DNA of 64,000 nt from assembly GCA_038380795.1 (NCBI GenBank), contig CM076260.1, positions 78,901,843 to 78,965,842 of the forward strand. Direction: 5' to 3'. The translations under genes were made by a program, and so were the position numbers. How positions within the stretch are numbered: position 1 is the stretch's first letter; every line of letters starts with the position of its first letter. The notes beneath the pieces are model-generated. The model was not told the origin of the DNA and searched no databases. It worked only from the letters and a program-made list of their open reading frames with translations. Positions 28,801 through 43,800 of the stretch are shown piece after piece. Source of the stretch: Pyrocephalus nanus (Eukaryota; Chordata; Aves; Passeriformes; Tyrannidae).

Positions 28801-31800
28801 CTAAGCAATAAGAAAAGATGAAAAGGATAGGGAAGAAACCATAAAAAATATGATTTTCTGTTACTATAAAAATAAGGAAATCCTTTTCTCACACTTTTGT
28901 TTCTATGATGGCAGACATGAGTTTTTATGTGCGCTGCCCATGACAAAGCAGTGGCATGTCCAACACAGATACAAACTGATCAGTCACTATCTATGTTAGT
29001 ATCAGTCAGTTAGTATCTATTTAGCTAGTTTATGTGGTTTTTCCTCCTAATGTTACCGCTATATTATGCTTTGTTGCAAGCCCACACCCTGCAAATAGCC
29101 AGAGTTGCTAATTCCATGAATGGGTGAAATTTGTATAAAAGAGCAGTCATTTATTCATAGTGGGGGCAAACCAAAACACCTAGTACCATTTAATTTTATT
29201 ACACTATTAACATATTTGTCACATTTAACAGAAATTCTTTTTTATTTCCAAAAATGTACTAACATCTATTTGCACACCACTGCATACACAAGGAAACAAT
29301 CTGGCCTAATTTATTTATATTATCTAAACACAATATAATTTGTAATAAATTAACATTTTTTAATTACGGTTGAGCATGAAACAAATACTAATTTGTTTCT
29401 AAAGGTGGTTAATGACTCCTCCTGAAACATTCTTTTTTAAAACATGTTTTGCAAAGGATTAAATCTGAATACTAAAAATAACAAATATAGGAAATTTACA
29501 ACCAACATAGTAATGATAAGCATGGGCCGCTAATCAATTTGACCACTCCATTGTTAAAAAATAAACTAAGTATAAACAATACACAAATAAGACTGCAACT
29601 TCTATTTAAAAAATACTCAGGTTTTAAGCTAATTTTGATAAATGGAATATATGTCTAATTGGTAGACCTTTTAAACAAAACATACTTCTTTCCACTTTAT
29701 ATATAGATAAGACTTAATGTGTGAAAAGCAAAGTAACTTTTCAGTTTTGTAGTCTGCAGGCTCCAGTTACAACAATTGGATTTTGCAGTGTGAAGGGAAC
29801 ATGTCAAGGGGTAATTCTAAATTTTCATTTCATCGTAATGGAGACAGCTGTGCGGGTTTTTTGAGATTTCCCGCAGATTACACTCTCAGTGCATCCCTTA
29901 AACTGAACTGTGCTACACATGAGGGTATTAATGATGTGCAGAACCTATTTCATAAAGCCTAATCTCAGGATTCCCTATCACCTACTCTTCAATATTTGCC
30001 AAAATATTTCTATTAAGAGTGTTTCACAAATAATTACTTTGGGATTCTCAGGACCATGTAATTCTTAGTTGAGCCTTTTCTCACTCATATAAAAGGATAT
30101 GATCAAAAAACCTGTGGTGGTTGTTTACCAAATGTGCCAGCAATTACATATTAATGTATGTAACCCATACTGTGAACATATTTTAATATATCACAGTAAC
30201 TTTATTTCATGGTATAGATATACACATACATATTAAAAGAATTTGAAGCAAAGAGCCACGGAAGAGAAAAAAGATTTATACCTTGCAGCTGTTTCTCGAC
30301 TCGTTTGAGTTCCTGTAAGATTGATGATATTTCCTAGAAAAGAAATGATCATGTTTCATTATGGAAAAAAGAAACTATCAGTAGTGAACAATCCCCCTCC
30401 CCAACCTTTGCAATTGCAATATGCTATTTGGGTTGACCCTCCTGGCAACAAGAACACCGTTGCTAGTGGTGACCCAGCCATGTCCTCCACAGGTCCTGGG
30501 TGGCAGCCCTTGAAGCTGGAGAGCCATGTCTCACTCAGAATATGGAGCTCCTCCACACTGGCTGCCTGCTGTGGTCCATAAAACCCCACCCTATCCTTCC
30601 TCATCTGGCTGTGCCACCTCTGCTCCAGCACAGACTTACCGACACCACAGTTCTGTGGAAATCGGGCAAACACAGCAAACTTTTAAAGGAAAGTTAAACC
30701 CAGTATTAAATGGAATCGAGTGACTTATAACCTTGCTCAGATGTGAGTCAGAAAGTGAGCTGACTGCATCAGGATTCTGTCTGCAATCACTGGCCCCTGT
30801 GCCCACGAGACCCTGTACAGCACATCAGTGTTGGGGCCTCAGGACTCATTTGCTGTACATACTTTTCTCCACTGTGCTGCAGTACTTGTTAACACAGACA
30901 AAGCCACAGCAACGCACTCAGAAACAAAGCAATCATTAAATGTACCACACCTTAAACTACAGAATCAGAGAATATACTTAGGTGGAAGGGATCCATCAGG
31001 ATCATCAAGTCCAACTCATGGCCCTGTACAGGGCACCCCAAGAATCATATCCTGTGCCTGAGAGCATTGTCCAAACACTTCTTGAGCTCTGACAGGCTTG
31101 GTGCCATGACCACTTCCCTGGGTCATTTCCCTGGTTGTAGAATTAACATATTTATATTAATATAAATATGTAAATCCTACAACTGAAGGATCCTACACTG
31201 AAGAATAGTGTTAATCCAACTACTGAGGAGAGCTGTCAGGGGTATTCTAAAGCTGAGAATTTTCAAAGGCACTGATTTCAGAAAACCATTTAACTCATTT
31301 CAGGAAGCCATACTGTGATTTTTGTGGGTGGCAAAGAGATTGATTATCTTGAATTTTACACAGTCATTACGTTAAGAAGATTCCACATCTGAGCTGCACA
31401 TCAGCGTTCCAAGGACAAAACAAACATCTGTTATAACTGTCCTCTCTTAATATTTAATAATGATCTGTGACAGAAATAAGCACTGCATTTAAACAATATA
31501 TTGCTCTGAAAACTGAGTAGAAACTTGAAAATCATAGACAAAAAAACACCCCGAAAAACCCTCACACTTTCAAAAAATGTGAGATGCTTTAATAAATTTG
31601 CAGAATGATTAACTTAGGAATATACAACTAACATTTTTCTACTTTAAAGAATTGATTGAACCCCCATATTCAGGACAAAAGACTAAATTTGGATCTTATG
31701 CTGGACATGGAAAAGAGAAACTCCTTATACCATAATATTTCTAGAATTAGAAACTTCCATGAGGAGCCTGCTTAATTAAAACGTAAAAAATAAAAAAAAC

Positions 31801-34800
31801 CCCCTATCAGTGAATCTATTAAATTATAACACTGAGTTACTAACGATTGGTCTTAATAAATATACCATTCTGCAGAAATTACTGGCCGAGCTTTCCATAC
31901 TTCCAGGAAAAATCAATCTGGAGGAGTTTAATAACTCATGATGAGCTAACAGAAAAGTGCTAGCCTGTTCAATGCCAGAAGAAATGTATTCACATTTGAC
32001 TTGTGAGCATTCCAGTATGAAGTGTGTGAGCAGTTTCCTCTCCCACCTTTCCCTCAGAAAAAAACTCCACTTCTGTAAGCTGACATTCTTAACAGCATGT
32101 TTTTCAAAACCTACACTCTGTATTTGGAAGTAGAGAAGTGTACTAAGAAATAACACGTGTGCTCCATCCCCTCACACTCACACAGTCTGCTCATGAAATG
32201 CTCTCAATTAGGCAGAGTGGAAGGGGATATGAATCAGCTGGAGTTGTAGTGAGAGCCCTATGGTTATTGCTTCCAGACAAAATCAAGAGAATTACTTTTC
32301 ATTAAAGAGTCCTTTTCTTGCCATGTGTCTATGGATTATTTTCATTACATTTAGCAAAACACAACAATTTCTCTAAATATTAATAATCAGTATTAATAGT
32401 ATAAGTATTAATGAGCAGTAGGCAATTTTTAGATTGTAAAACAAGTTAATTTGAAAGCAATCTAACATTCAAACTAGTGGTTGTTACCTTTTGTTAAATA
32501 AATGTATATATATAGTCTGAATCCCTTTGACTGCATTCTTTATCTGAGAATTTCCCCTAAACAATTCCTTGTTTCTTTATAAGACAGTAAATCTTAGTAA
32601 TTATTACAGCAGACTAGGTTTATTCTTGAAATATATGTGGTGTCTGAACAAAACCTTTTAGAATTTTAGCCCTTATGCCACTGAAAACAACACATTCCTC
32701 TACTGATTATTTAGATGTTAGATAAGCAGCATAATCAGTCCTAGAAGAGAACTATTCATACCATGCTTGATGTTTTCACAATAGGAACTTCACTTTCAGC
32801 TCTCAACTTGTTTTCAATTTCTTCCCAATTTCTGTCTTTGTCCTTAAATAATATTCTAGAAAAAAGAAATTTAAAAACACTGTTTAAAAAAACAAAAAAC
32901 CACACCCACAAATGAAAACTGAAAGATTAGATAACACAATATGAGAAAGCAGCATAGAGAGTACTGAATAAAAATAAACCCTCAAATACTGAAACCTGAC
33001 AGAATCCAATCATAGAGTTTAAATTTTTAGGGAAGAATACAGGGTTTCAGCAAAATCATTCTTATTGACATTAAAATGACAATTTAGTTCTGTAACTAAA
33101 TACTTGCTTATGGAGTCGAAAAGACACAGATGTTTCTTTCCTCCAGCATGAAGACATTTCTTAAAAAAAATCCAACTATTTTACTGTAGTCAGATAATTC
33201 CCCTTTATAATGCATTTTATAACAACTGCAAAACATAAGGTAAATAAATGCATCTTTTATATTTGTATTCTATATTAATTTAATAAAAAATAAAACCACT
33301 TCAGGAAATTAAAAAAATACATTTCACAGAAGAAGTTTTCATTGAAAAGTCTCAATACCTAAATTTTATGTGTGTATATATATATTTATATATGTTTTAG
33401 TAGCATGAGTATCACTTGTATTACATGTTTAAAGAAGTATCTTATATTAGTAAAATCCCAAAGCATACTGTGAGATTCCCTTTTTTAATGTTTTACTTCC
33501 CTGCTTGATAAACAGCTTTTGTTTGCATTGTCATATCGTAAATATAATTTAAACTGTCTACACTGGCAGAATTGGGAAAAAAAAAAAGAAAAAAAAAAGA
33601 TATTTAAGGTCTGGTAAGTGACACCACGATGACACAGAGGAGTCCACATCCACTTCTTCTCTAATTTTAAAGTTCATAAATAGCTGCAGTAAAACTATTA
33701 AGCAAACAAACCAACCAATTTCAAGTCATGACCAAAAAGTAGTACATTTTAAAGAAATTATTTGTGTAAGTATGTCTCTGAGGAAATAATTTTGAAGGCG
33801 GAAGTTCATGATATATTAAATCTCATAAAGATTAAGAATTTGATAGAAAGCTGGGAGACTTGGTATTGCATTTCTGTTCACCTTTCTTCAGTTATTTATA
33901 CCCTAGGGAAAATTCCACTCTCTATTATTATCCTGTCAAGAGAGTCTAATTTTGCAAAATATGTACTATCCTGCCTTATTTTATCAGTACACAGATGTCA
34001 AAGACAGCCCATCCAGAAGGTGCTTTAACTCTTCTTCTGTCTTTGAGGTCTTCACTCACTGCTGCTTCAGAACGTGTTTATGTCGGAGGTTTCGCTGAGA
34101 GGAAGTGCTACTTTGATGTCACAGTGTCATGGGATTAAGGCAAATGACCACTTCTGCCAAGTGACTTGGGTGTATGCAAGTAAGTCAATTCATTCAAGAG
34201 TAAACATTAATACATATTTGGGGGGGGGAAAGGAAAAAAAAAATTAAAAGTAATCAAAACTGCAGTGAAGAAAATGTGAAACCCCTAATGGCCTCAAATA
34301 GAGTCATCATCTTTTATCAAAGTTCATCATCAGAGGTCTGGCAAAATTCTGTTATGTTCCTGAAGGGAGTGCAGAACCTTGCAAAGACATACAACTGCAA
34401 ACCTGGATACCACAAAGTCGAAATTACAATGGAAAATTTAGGATTTGCCTACCACTAAGGAGTTCAAATAAACACATTAAAAAAAAAAAAAGGCAGAGAC
34501 ACACACTGGAAATTACCAGGAACATAGAAAATAAGGCTTTATTTAGCAGCAAACAACACTAGAAGAAAAACAATATAAGCTATTGTGACACTGTGTGACT
34601 TTTCATTTACCTTCTTGCCATGTTTTTTTTAAAATAATTCTATCTTGATGTATTGTCATTAGTGCCTTTGCTTGTGTATGTGGTGGTCTCAGTCTTACTC
34701 TTTTAGAGACAATGTTCTTACTCCTGTTTTACAATCTGAAAACCTTTCATTTCATCGGTCACTTTATTTTTAAAAAAAAGGAAGAAAATGAAAGCAGTAA

Positions 34801-37800
34801 TTAAAAATTTTGAAACTATTATTACTTTGACTACAAAGTGGGCAGGTCAATTTGGTTTTACTATAAACTTAGGAAGCCTATTTCCTTTTTACTTCATCTT
34901 TCTGAATTCTTCACTTAGTTCGTTTTAACTTCCTGGGGGATCTTAATCTCTGCCTGCTTTCCCCTTTCTCTTTCTAAGGGTATTCTTCAAGTTAAAAGAA
35001 CATATTTATAAATGCTTCCTGCCTTCTGCTCTTGCTTTTCTCTGCCTTCTGAGGCAAGTCTTACTTGGCTGTGCTGGAACTTCATTTTTCTTTCACGGCA
35101 CTTTGCAGGATGCACAGCAAACTGCAGAGACCAACAAGTAGTGCCTCCACTGACCTGAATGCTTTGCCTAAATTTTGCCTGACTAAAGAGGCACTTGCCT
35201 GCTACATGCCAGTAACACTCCATTCATGCTGCAGAGCACCGATAAAACCATGCAGGTCTTCTCACTGCAAAACCTACTTACCTCTTCCCTTCATAATCTC
35301 TGCAATTTTTCTGCAAACTCATTGAAACATATAAAAGCACACATACAGGCTAGGCAGAGAATGGATTGACAGCAACCCTAAGAAGAAGGGCTTCGGGAGG
35401 CTGGTGGATGAGAGGCTGCACATGAGCCAGCAATGTGCATTCTCAGCCCAGAAAGCCAAATGTGTCCTGAGCTGCATCAAAAGCAGTGTGGCCAGCAGGG
35501 CAAGGAAGGGGATTCTCCCTCCTACTCCACTCTGGTGAGATCCCACCTGCAGTGCTGCATCCAGCTCTGGGGTCCCCAGCACAGGACGGACATCAACCTT
35601 TTGGAGCAAGCCCAGAGCAGGGCCACCAAGATGCCCAGAGAGCTGGAGCACCCCTCTTATGAAGACAGGCTGAGAGTTGGGATTGTTCAACCTGGAGAAG
35701 AGAAGGCTCTGGGGAGACCTTGAAGCAGCCTCCTAATACCTAAAGGGAGCATGCAAGAGAGCTGGATAGGGACTTTTTATAAGTGCACGTAGTGATAGGA
35801 CAAGGCAGAATGGTTTCAAACTGAGAGTAGGATTGGATTAGGTTAGATATTAGGAAGAAATTCTTTACTATAAAGGTGGTGAGGTACTGGAACAGGTTGC
35901 CCAGAGAACAAGTGTTCAAGGCCAGGTTGGATGGGGCTTTGAGCAATCTCATCTGATGGCAAGTATCCTTCCCCACAGAAGAGGGGTTGGACCTAAATGA
36001 TCTCCAAGGTCCCTTCCAATCCAAACCATTCCGTGATTCTATGAAAAGGCAGAAAAGGAAACAAACTGCTTATCTGCTTCCTGAGAATCCACCACAGTAA
36101 TTTGTTAGCAAAGAATGGGTTATACGATACATGGCAAGAATGATGCAGAATTTTAAAATATAATGCAGTTTTGTGTATTCCAGGAAACAAGAACCTGATT
36201 ATACAGGTTGAAAAAAAATTACAGAAAGGTAACTTAGCAATACCCAACCTATGACCTTATCCTGAAGAAAATAACAAAATAGGCAGAGAACCTGGTGAAA
36301 GGAAAGAACCAGGCACTTGTATCTGGTTCAATCTGTACCTCATGCTAGTACTCGGGTTAAAAAACCCAGTTTGGCCAGCATAGGGAGGATCTAGCTGAGG
36401 AATACAGTATTAAAAGCTTCTCTCAAGCTCATTTCTTAATATAAGGAATGATGACAGAACTCAATGGAACCTGAAACATTACCTATAAATTAGAAACTGA
36501 AATGGCAGTGGGGAAGCAGGGAAGAAACCAGTCAAGTAAAAAGATATATATTTCATTTTGTTCTCCTACTCATTTATTTTCATGATTGACTTTAGCTCAT
36601 TTTAATTTCTGATAGATCTGCTTGTCAAGAATGACTGACAATATTTATGTTCTTAATACTTTAGCCAAAGTGAAATCGGTCTTTCTATAAAGCTAACTTT
36701 TGCAACTAAAATATGACAGAAAGAAGAGTGTTTACTCTCACAGGAAGCATGTCTTTCTCCATTTGGCCCCAGTTAGAAAGGATGTAATTTGTTAATATAT
36801 GTGATGTAAGTTGTAAGAACTACAATTGCCCTTTATTGTCTGTGCTCTCCATAGATAGGTTTACAATGGTAACAAGAAAATTTGAGGAAGGACTTGTAAA
36901 ACACAGTCAGGCTTGCTGGCTTACTCTTACTTGGTGCCTCCAAAAATTTCTCCTCTCCTTTCAGGTTCAAGTATTCCAGAAAAAGCCACAACTGCTAGCA
37001 TGGTAAATCCTGATGATTCTCACTGTAACTATTCTGGGCAGAGATTTTAACTGGCTTAACTCCAGTAAAAACAACAGAAGCACACCAGTTGGCTGAACTC
37101 ATGTACATCAAAACAAAGCTAAGGTGAAAATATGTAATAGGTGCTAGCTGCCTTATATGCTCCCTAAAAAACCATTCTAAAACTAATGCTGTTTATCTGA
37201 TTCAAGATACTAATGAAATTATGAAAACCATGATATTCAAAACCATTCTGAGTATCAGGAAAAGGAAGTTTTCAACACAGCCCTGGGGAATATACTAAAT
37301 AATTCCTTATTAATGAAAGTTTACTGCATTTTTATAGAAATAAGCCATTCAACTGTTTTTAAATATACATAAAATATTTGTAGGTATGCTTATACTTATC
37401 ATACATGACCACATCATTATTACATTCATTACAATGTAGCTGACTTATCTTTTAAGCTCAGAAAATTACATCAGAAATGTGTAATACTTGAATTTAATGT
37501 TACCAGTTAGCCATCAATAAAAAAACAACACAAAAAATGACTTAAAACAGAAATACTAAGAATGAGTTACAGGTTTTTAAAGAATTGATTCTTCAGTCAG
37601 GGATATTCTTCCTACTAGAAATGACAGGACTAGAAATGGTAGATGATCTACAGTTTTTAACAATTTATATAGATAATTTTTTTTTTCCTGATTTCTATGG
37701 TCAAATTTTCTTTAGTATTCACATGAGAATACAATCTTCAGGTATGTTGGTATTTTGCTGCTTTTACTATTTGCATCGCCCTATGCTGAAATAAATTTGT

Positions 37801-40800
37801 GATTTGATGTTTAATCTGTCACTTGTAATACTTCAATATCTGACACTTCCTGGACAAACCCATTAATTACATATCTAGAATTTGCTCACATTCAGAAAAT
37901 TATGCACGAAGATCAGCCAAATGACTTATTTTTAATGTTCTCTATTTTAAAATTATCAACTGCACAAAGACATGAAGAAGCACATGTGAATGATATGACC
38001 CTGAACTTTGTATTTAGAATTTTCTTTTTTTCTTGCCAACCAAAGTGGTCACCAAGTGGTTGTACACTCACACATTTAAGTTAAATGCAACTGTTGATAG
38101 AGTAACATGTTACCATTTTTGACATGTCTACATTTTCTCTTAGTTACTATGAAATCGTATGAAGGAATCTATCTAAGCAGGAATTTTCAGTTAAAAATGA
38201 CAGGTGGCTACATGTGTTGTTTTAGATTTAGAAGTCAATAGTGACCACACTGTCTCCAGAGCAAGTTGTTTTTCAGAAGGATGTGGAGCCCCTACAAAAA
38301 CTTGGCAAACACACAGGGATCAATTTTACAGTTCAGCAACAGTTTAACCCTATCTTTTAAGGAAGGAAGTTTTACAAGACTTGCATAGAGGTCATTTAAT
38401 TTTTGCACAGCATCTGCATATGTTGGAGCAGCTCCTCTGTTGGATGTATGATGGATGTTGTTCTGTCCATGTAAACGTTGCTGATATTTCTCATCATATA
38501 ATGCAGAATAAACATTCCAAATCATTCTGAATGCTAAAAATGCCACAGTTAACACTGCTTTTTTAAAAGACAAGTTGCTACTAAGTGTATTTGCTCTGTT
38601 TGTATTATACATTACTCTTTTACTAGTTGGAATATTGAAGAGAGCAGACATTTTCAGCAATAAAAAAAAAAGTTTTAAAAACCCACCTGATTTTGCCAGC
38701 TGTTTTGTCTATGGATTGTCTTATCTTGCGAGAAAACTGGAAGACTGAGGACAACAGCAAACTGTCCCCCATAACCTGCAATAAGATTTAATAAAAAGGT
38801 ATATTATTAGTTTAATGAGAATACAAACAATTCCATATATTTTGGTATCTTCAACATTAAAAAATCATTCTTGTGTTTTAAGTAATATCATATACAATTA
38901 TATTTGAACATTTTGCAAATAAAATAATACACTATATTTTCCAATATTAATGCCTCATGCTACCGGTAGGAAAGAAAGGATATTGTCTAGAATATTAAGT
39001 GGGGAGATAATTGTAAAAGCTTAAAATAGACACATTACTGGAGAGAGTCCTGTTGTGTACTCACTTCATCTCTGCTCCAAGTCCTTCTCCGGGTAATTGT
39101 TGGGGGATCAAGGGCATCTGTTAGCTGAGGTCTGGCATCACTAGGCCGACCATTCCCCTCTGGTGGTTTTGAATGCACTACTGGAGGGATTTTTCTAAAA
39201 TTGAGACTTTCATCAAATACTCGGTCCACCAACTGGGGGATAAAAAAAAAAATGCATTTTATGAAATCTACTGGATACATGTAAAAATTAGATTCCTATT
39301 TTCTCTTCCTGAAACAGTTTACAAGATGCCTATCAAATATAAATCATTCTGTTGTCTGATACAGTATAAAATGATTGATCTCTTATGTAAGACTATCTTG
39401 TAAAAATGAATTTTTTTATTTTTTTTTTTTTAAATATGAGACTACCTCACAGAAATTTTGCTTATGGGTAGGTAACATAATAGTTACCTATAAACCAGTA
39501 CTGAATAATTTAGTCCTTTGATCAATGAATATACCTGTGGAATTAAGGAGAGTTCTCTGAAATGTAGGGGCTTTCCCCAGATTAGTCACAGTGTTACAGA
39601 AAGACCTATACTACCTAAAGGAGATACTGCCATCTGCAGTACACACACAATGTACCATATTTAATAAAGAAGAAAATAGTATTTAGTAATATAAAAATGG
39701 GAATGATCTAACTGGTTCTGAGAAAATGAGCACCTTGTTTCCTCTAAGTTTGGCCATAGTCCATGAGAATTAAACCCAAAATCTATGTGAGTGCATTTAT
39801 GATTTTTTTGACTCCCCAACTCACAGATTTCTTATTACTGTTTATATCTTTTTTTCCACAGGAAAAGACAGTATTAAACTAACCACTAAACTACTGTATT
39901 AACCAAATTTTATGCACACAAAAATGAATAAAACACATTTTGAAAGGAATACTATGAAGAAAAAAATGCAGTAAACATTTACAACACATTATTATGGTGA
40001 ATTGTAACATGGTAGAAAGTGATGATTTCAATTCAGATTAACATGTGCACCAGCATTAGACCTGTGATGGTTACTAGAACAAGTTAGTCAATATATTCAT
40101 AGAACAGCACAGCAGAGACAGTCAAAGAATATAAGACTCATTAGAAGTATAATGCAAACTTATTTCAGGGTAGTTTTTGACAATGTCATTAAGAAAGAAA
40201 ATGGTACCTAAGTATTTCAGTGTTCAGAAGACAAATGTTTTACGTCACCTGTGAAAAGAGTGACTTTTTTGTTTTTAATAGCTATGCAAAGAATTAAATA
40301 TACACAGTTATACATATTTGAGCATACACATTAGTATCTTTAAATGCACTTAGATACTCTATGAGGGTATCTAAGGCTACAGACAAGCAAGAAGGATAAC
40401 TATCTTGTTCCTACGTTTCGTGGAAAAAAAGAGACAGACAGATAGTATGCATCCTTTTGACACGCTGTGTTCACAGAATGACTTCTGGCTTGTTTGTTGA
40501 AATGTAAAGGAACTTTAAATGAAAAAAAAAATGTAGAGATCATGCACACGGGTTGAGTGGAAATAACTAAAAAGCTATGCAAAAATGCTAAAAGCAAAAG
40601 AAATAAAGAAAAGGAAGAACCTTATGCATTTCTCCATGAAGATCTCCTACCTCTTCTCTAGTGTCTATGGCAGAGCCAGGGGTGGTGGCAGCAGTGCTTA
40701 CTGTGGTACTGGGGGCAGTGCCTGATGAAGTCACTGAATCTATCTCTCCTGCTACATCGTTGATTTCCCGTGCGATGAGAGCCAGATCTTGACTGATCCT

Positions 40801-43800
40801 AGTAATAAAGAGAGTGTTACATTCTCTCCTACAAATGCGTTTGGGCCAGTAGAGCCCAACCTTGGCAGCCTTCCAGGTATTGAGTTCCAGTTCCTTATAA
40901 CTGTGCTATGAAAATGTGTATGACCTTCTAAACTGGAAGTTTATTTGCAGAACCATAAAAGAAAATTTTAACAGCATGCCCTTCTAGAGGAAGAAGGTAG
41001 AAGGCAATTGCAAAAGACAGAGTGTCCTTGTTCTCTTTCTAGGATTCACAGGCAGAGATGTGTACACAGTACATCTAAGTCAGGGGATGCACTGGAAATA
41101 TTGCAGAGACCTGTGTACATGCAGTAAATCTGAAACATTCAGACAGCATTTAGTTTATACTGTAGTTTACTGGCTTGCAAAAAAACATCTTCAGGACCCT
41201 TAATTATCTAGCAGCCCTGCAGCTCGCTCACGTCTGAAATTCCAGACCAATATCCTCAAACCTCAAATTTAATCAAGATAAGTTTTCCAGTGGGAAAAAC
41301 AGAACATAACTGTAAAAACCCAGGCACTACAAAAATACATCTGAATTCTCAGCTGAAGATTCCTTTTCCTTTCTTCTGATCCATCACTTAAAAAAAACCA
41401 GCTTTGCTCTTATTCTGCTTAGAACAGGGAAGAAGCTTGGCTAGCTCAGCTTGTGCTACTCCTCCCCAGGACACCCCAAAAGGAGGAGGAAACAAGAAAA
41501 GAACTCCCACAAAGCAAAAGTTAAAAGCCCTTACTAACTATGGCACCCTGAATCTCCAGCTTGGATCACAGAGTTCAGAAGACCTAGAATTCAGAGCAAA
41601 CTGCCAAGTGATCCCCTTTCACACATCTGCCTGAGAGGCCTGAAGGCACAGGAGTCGACAGTGCTACTTCTGCACTACCAAGGACTCGGTGAATTGCACC
41701 ACCCACCACTCAAGCAGAAGGAGGTGCACAGCCATGTGACAGTGACACATGCCAGGCTGGGCAGAGATGGATTATTCAAGGTGAGCTTTTTCTGCTCTTT
41801 ATTTTCACTTTGTCTTCAATTCAAAAAGAATGGACACCATTGACCTAGAGATAGTTTAAGACAACTGAGCAGAATTTCAACTACAAAGGCAAATGTAACT
41901 AGAGAAACTTCCAGTCAAATTCCTACACTGTATTTTGTGGCAAAACATCAGCAATAGGCAACGAAGTGAAACTTTGTGTAGCTTAGGTACATACATAGTT
42001 GAGATAAGGCTGTAGAAGATTATGTGGCAATTACCCATGACAACTCAAGACAGTATTTCTGATTTTAAACTATCAAAGACTGGAACAGTAAAGCATAAAA
42101 CAAGTCAATTGCTCATTTAAATAAATTAAAATATGATAAGAGCCTATTACTAATTAATTTAACCTAACTATTACAACTTTTGGGTCAATTTTAATTTATA
42201 TTTCATGTTCTTATACACACATGCCATTAAAAGTCCAATATTCTAAGTAGTAGAGATACTAAAACATCTACTTCCTTTGTTTCATACAATCATCTAACTA
42301 TCTCCTTAAAGACAGAAATTGCTAATAATCACATTTGAATTTCTGGGACAAATTCTGGTATTTAATGAATAGTTGTAAAGAAAATAAAAACCAGGGGATT
42401 TCAATTATCAACAAATCATCCCGAAGACAAATGTTATTTAACACCATAATCAAAAGTAGTATCAATCAACTAAGACTTAACTCTTCACAGAAATCAGCAA
42501 TGCTTCAACATGCCACAACAAGAACATTTGAGTTCTTCCCAAGCAATGAATATTACATAAAATGTCAGATGTTTATATAAAAATGTATTCAAATGAATCC
42601 TGAAAGTATCAGAATAAACAACTCTAACATGGATGGGAAGCAACTTAGTAGATAATTATCATAGTCAAATACCAGTCAAGTGAACAAAATCTGGAATATT
42701 TTCAATGTGACATTAGGCTATAGTCAGTACTCAATTAAGTTTCTGTATAGAATACAGGGCAATAAACAAACACTACTGTGAAAAAGAAAACTAGAAACCA
42801 GTTGTGAGTATTCTGACTTTTCATAAATGAACTGTTCAAGTAACTCTACATTAACTTTTAGAAACATAAAGTATTGCTTAAGGAGTATGTTTTGTGTAAT
42901 CGGGGCCAAGAGACTTGGGCTTTAGGTACACACTATTTACTCTGCTGACTGTAGGTTGCCTTGCAGATTTTTACTGCTTTCTGCATCACACCTAGCAATC
43001 ATAAAAGGTAAATCAATTTATTCCCAGAGGTAAAACTAAAATAAACCTCAAATTCCCTATCCCCTCCAACCTGCTCCAGGAAATACTGCTATTAGATTCA
43101 CTCAGTAAGCAGACTCACACAGCTACACAGGGAACAGACTCAGTTTTCAATGCACTGGAAAAGGTGACAACATGGAGCTTGGGATGCAGAGAGCATGACT
43201 ACCTTTTTCAAAAACCTGGAACTCTAGTTCTTATTTAACTGTAGGGAAAGAATACGCAGTATCAGAAAAAAGAAATAAGAATACTTCTAAGATTCTGTAA
43301 TAGTGCTGAATTGCTGGATTACCAAGAACATTTTTATGCTTAGTGTTTGTTACACTTCCTCACTATACTGAGCTGATTTTGTAGAAATACTTTAACATCC
43401 TTAAATAAAATATATGTGAAGTTCCTGTTATTCTGAGGGTGTATACTCCCTTCATGTCAAAGTGGAGTCAAATCAAATTTCTTATTCCATTAAGTTTTTT
43501 GAAACACCTCTTTCTATTTTTCAATTTTATTAATATCTGTAAATTGGGAAGTCTGTGAAAGGTGCAAACTGGTCAGTCATGGAAGACCAGTTAAAACACA
43601 GTATAATGGTAACACAGACGCAATGAAATATTTGCCATCCAGTTTCTACATTACTTTCTGCTGCACGTGTATTTTATGAAATGCTTATTCTTACATCTGC
43701 CTAATAAGAATCAGTTATTCAACAACAACAAAAAAAGAAATCAACTAACTTTAATAAGAGCATGTAATCATCTGTTCATTTTTTAAAAACTGTAAATAGA

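Larger units (their letters stand above)
32856..38686 (-). other. CEP170: CEP170 intron H-I
   Basis: This is a 5.8-kb GT-AG intron. It holds the longest CR1 copy, a G8-then-A-rich run near 34220-34250, an A-rich run near 33576-33600, and an unexplained 120-codon open frame at 38292-38651 directly after the exon H donor. Confidence 0.85.

Noticed and set aside
35319..36024. Open frames of 94-123 codons on the minus strand near 35.3-36.0 kb
   Set aside because: They lie over the plus-strand CR1 copy and are its reverse-strand shadows.
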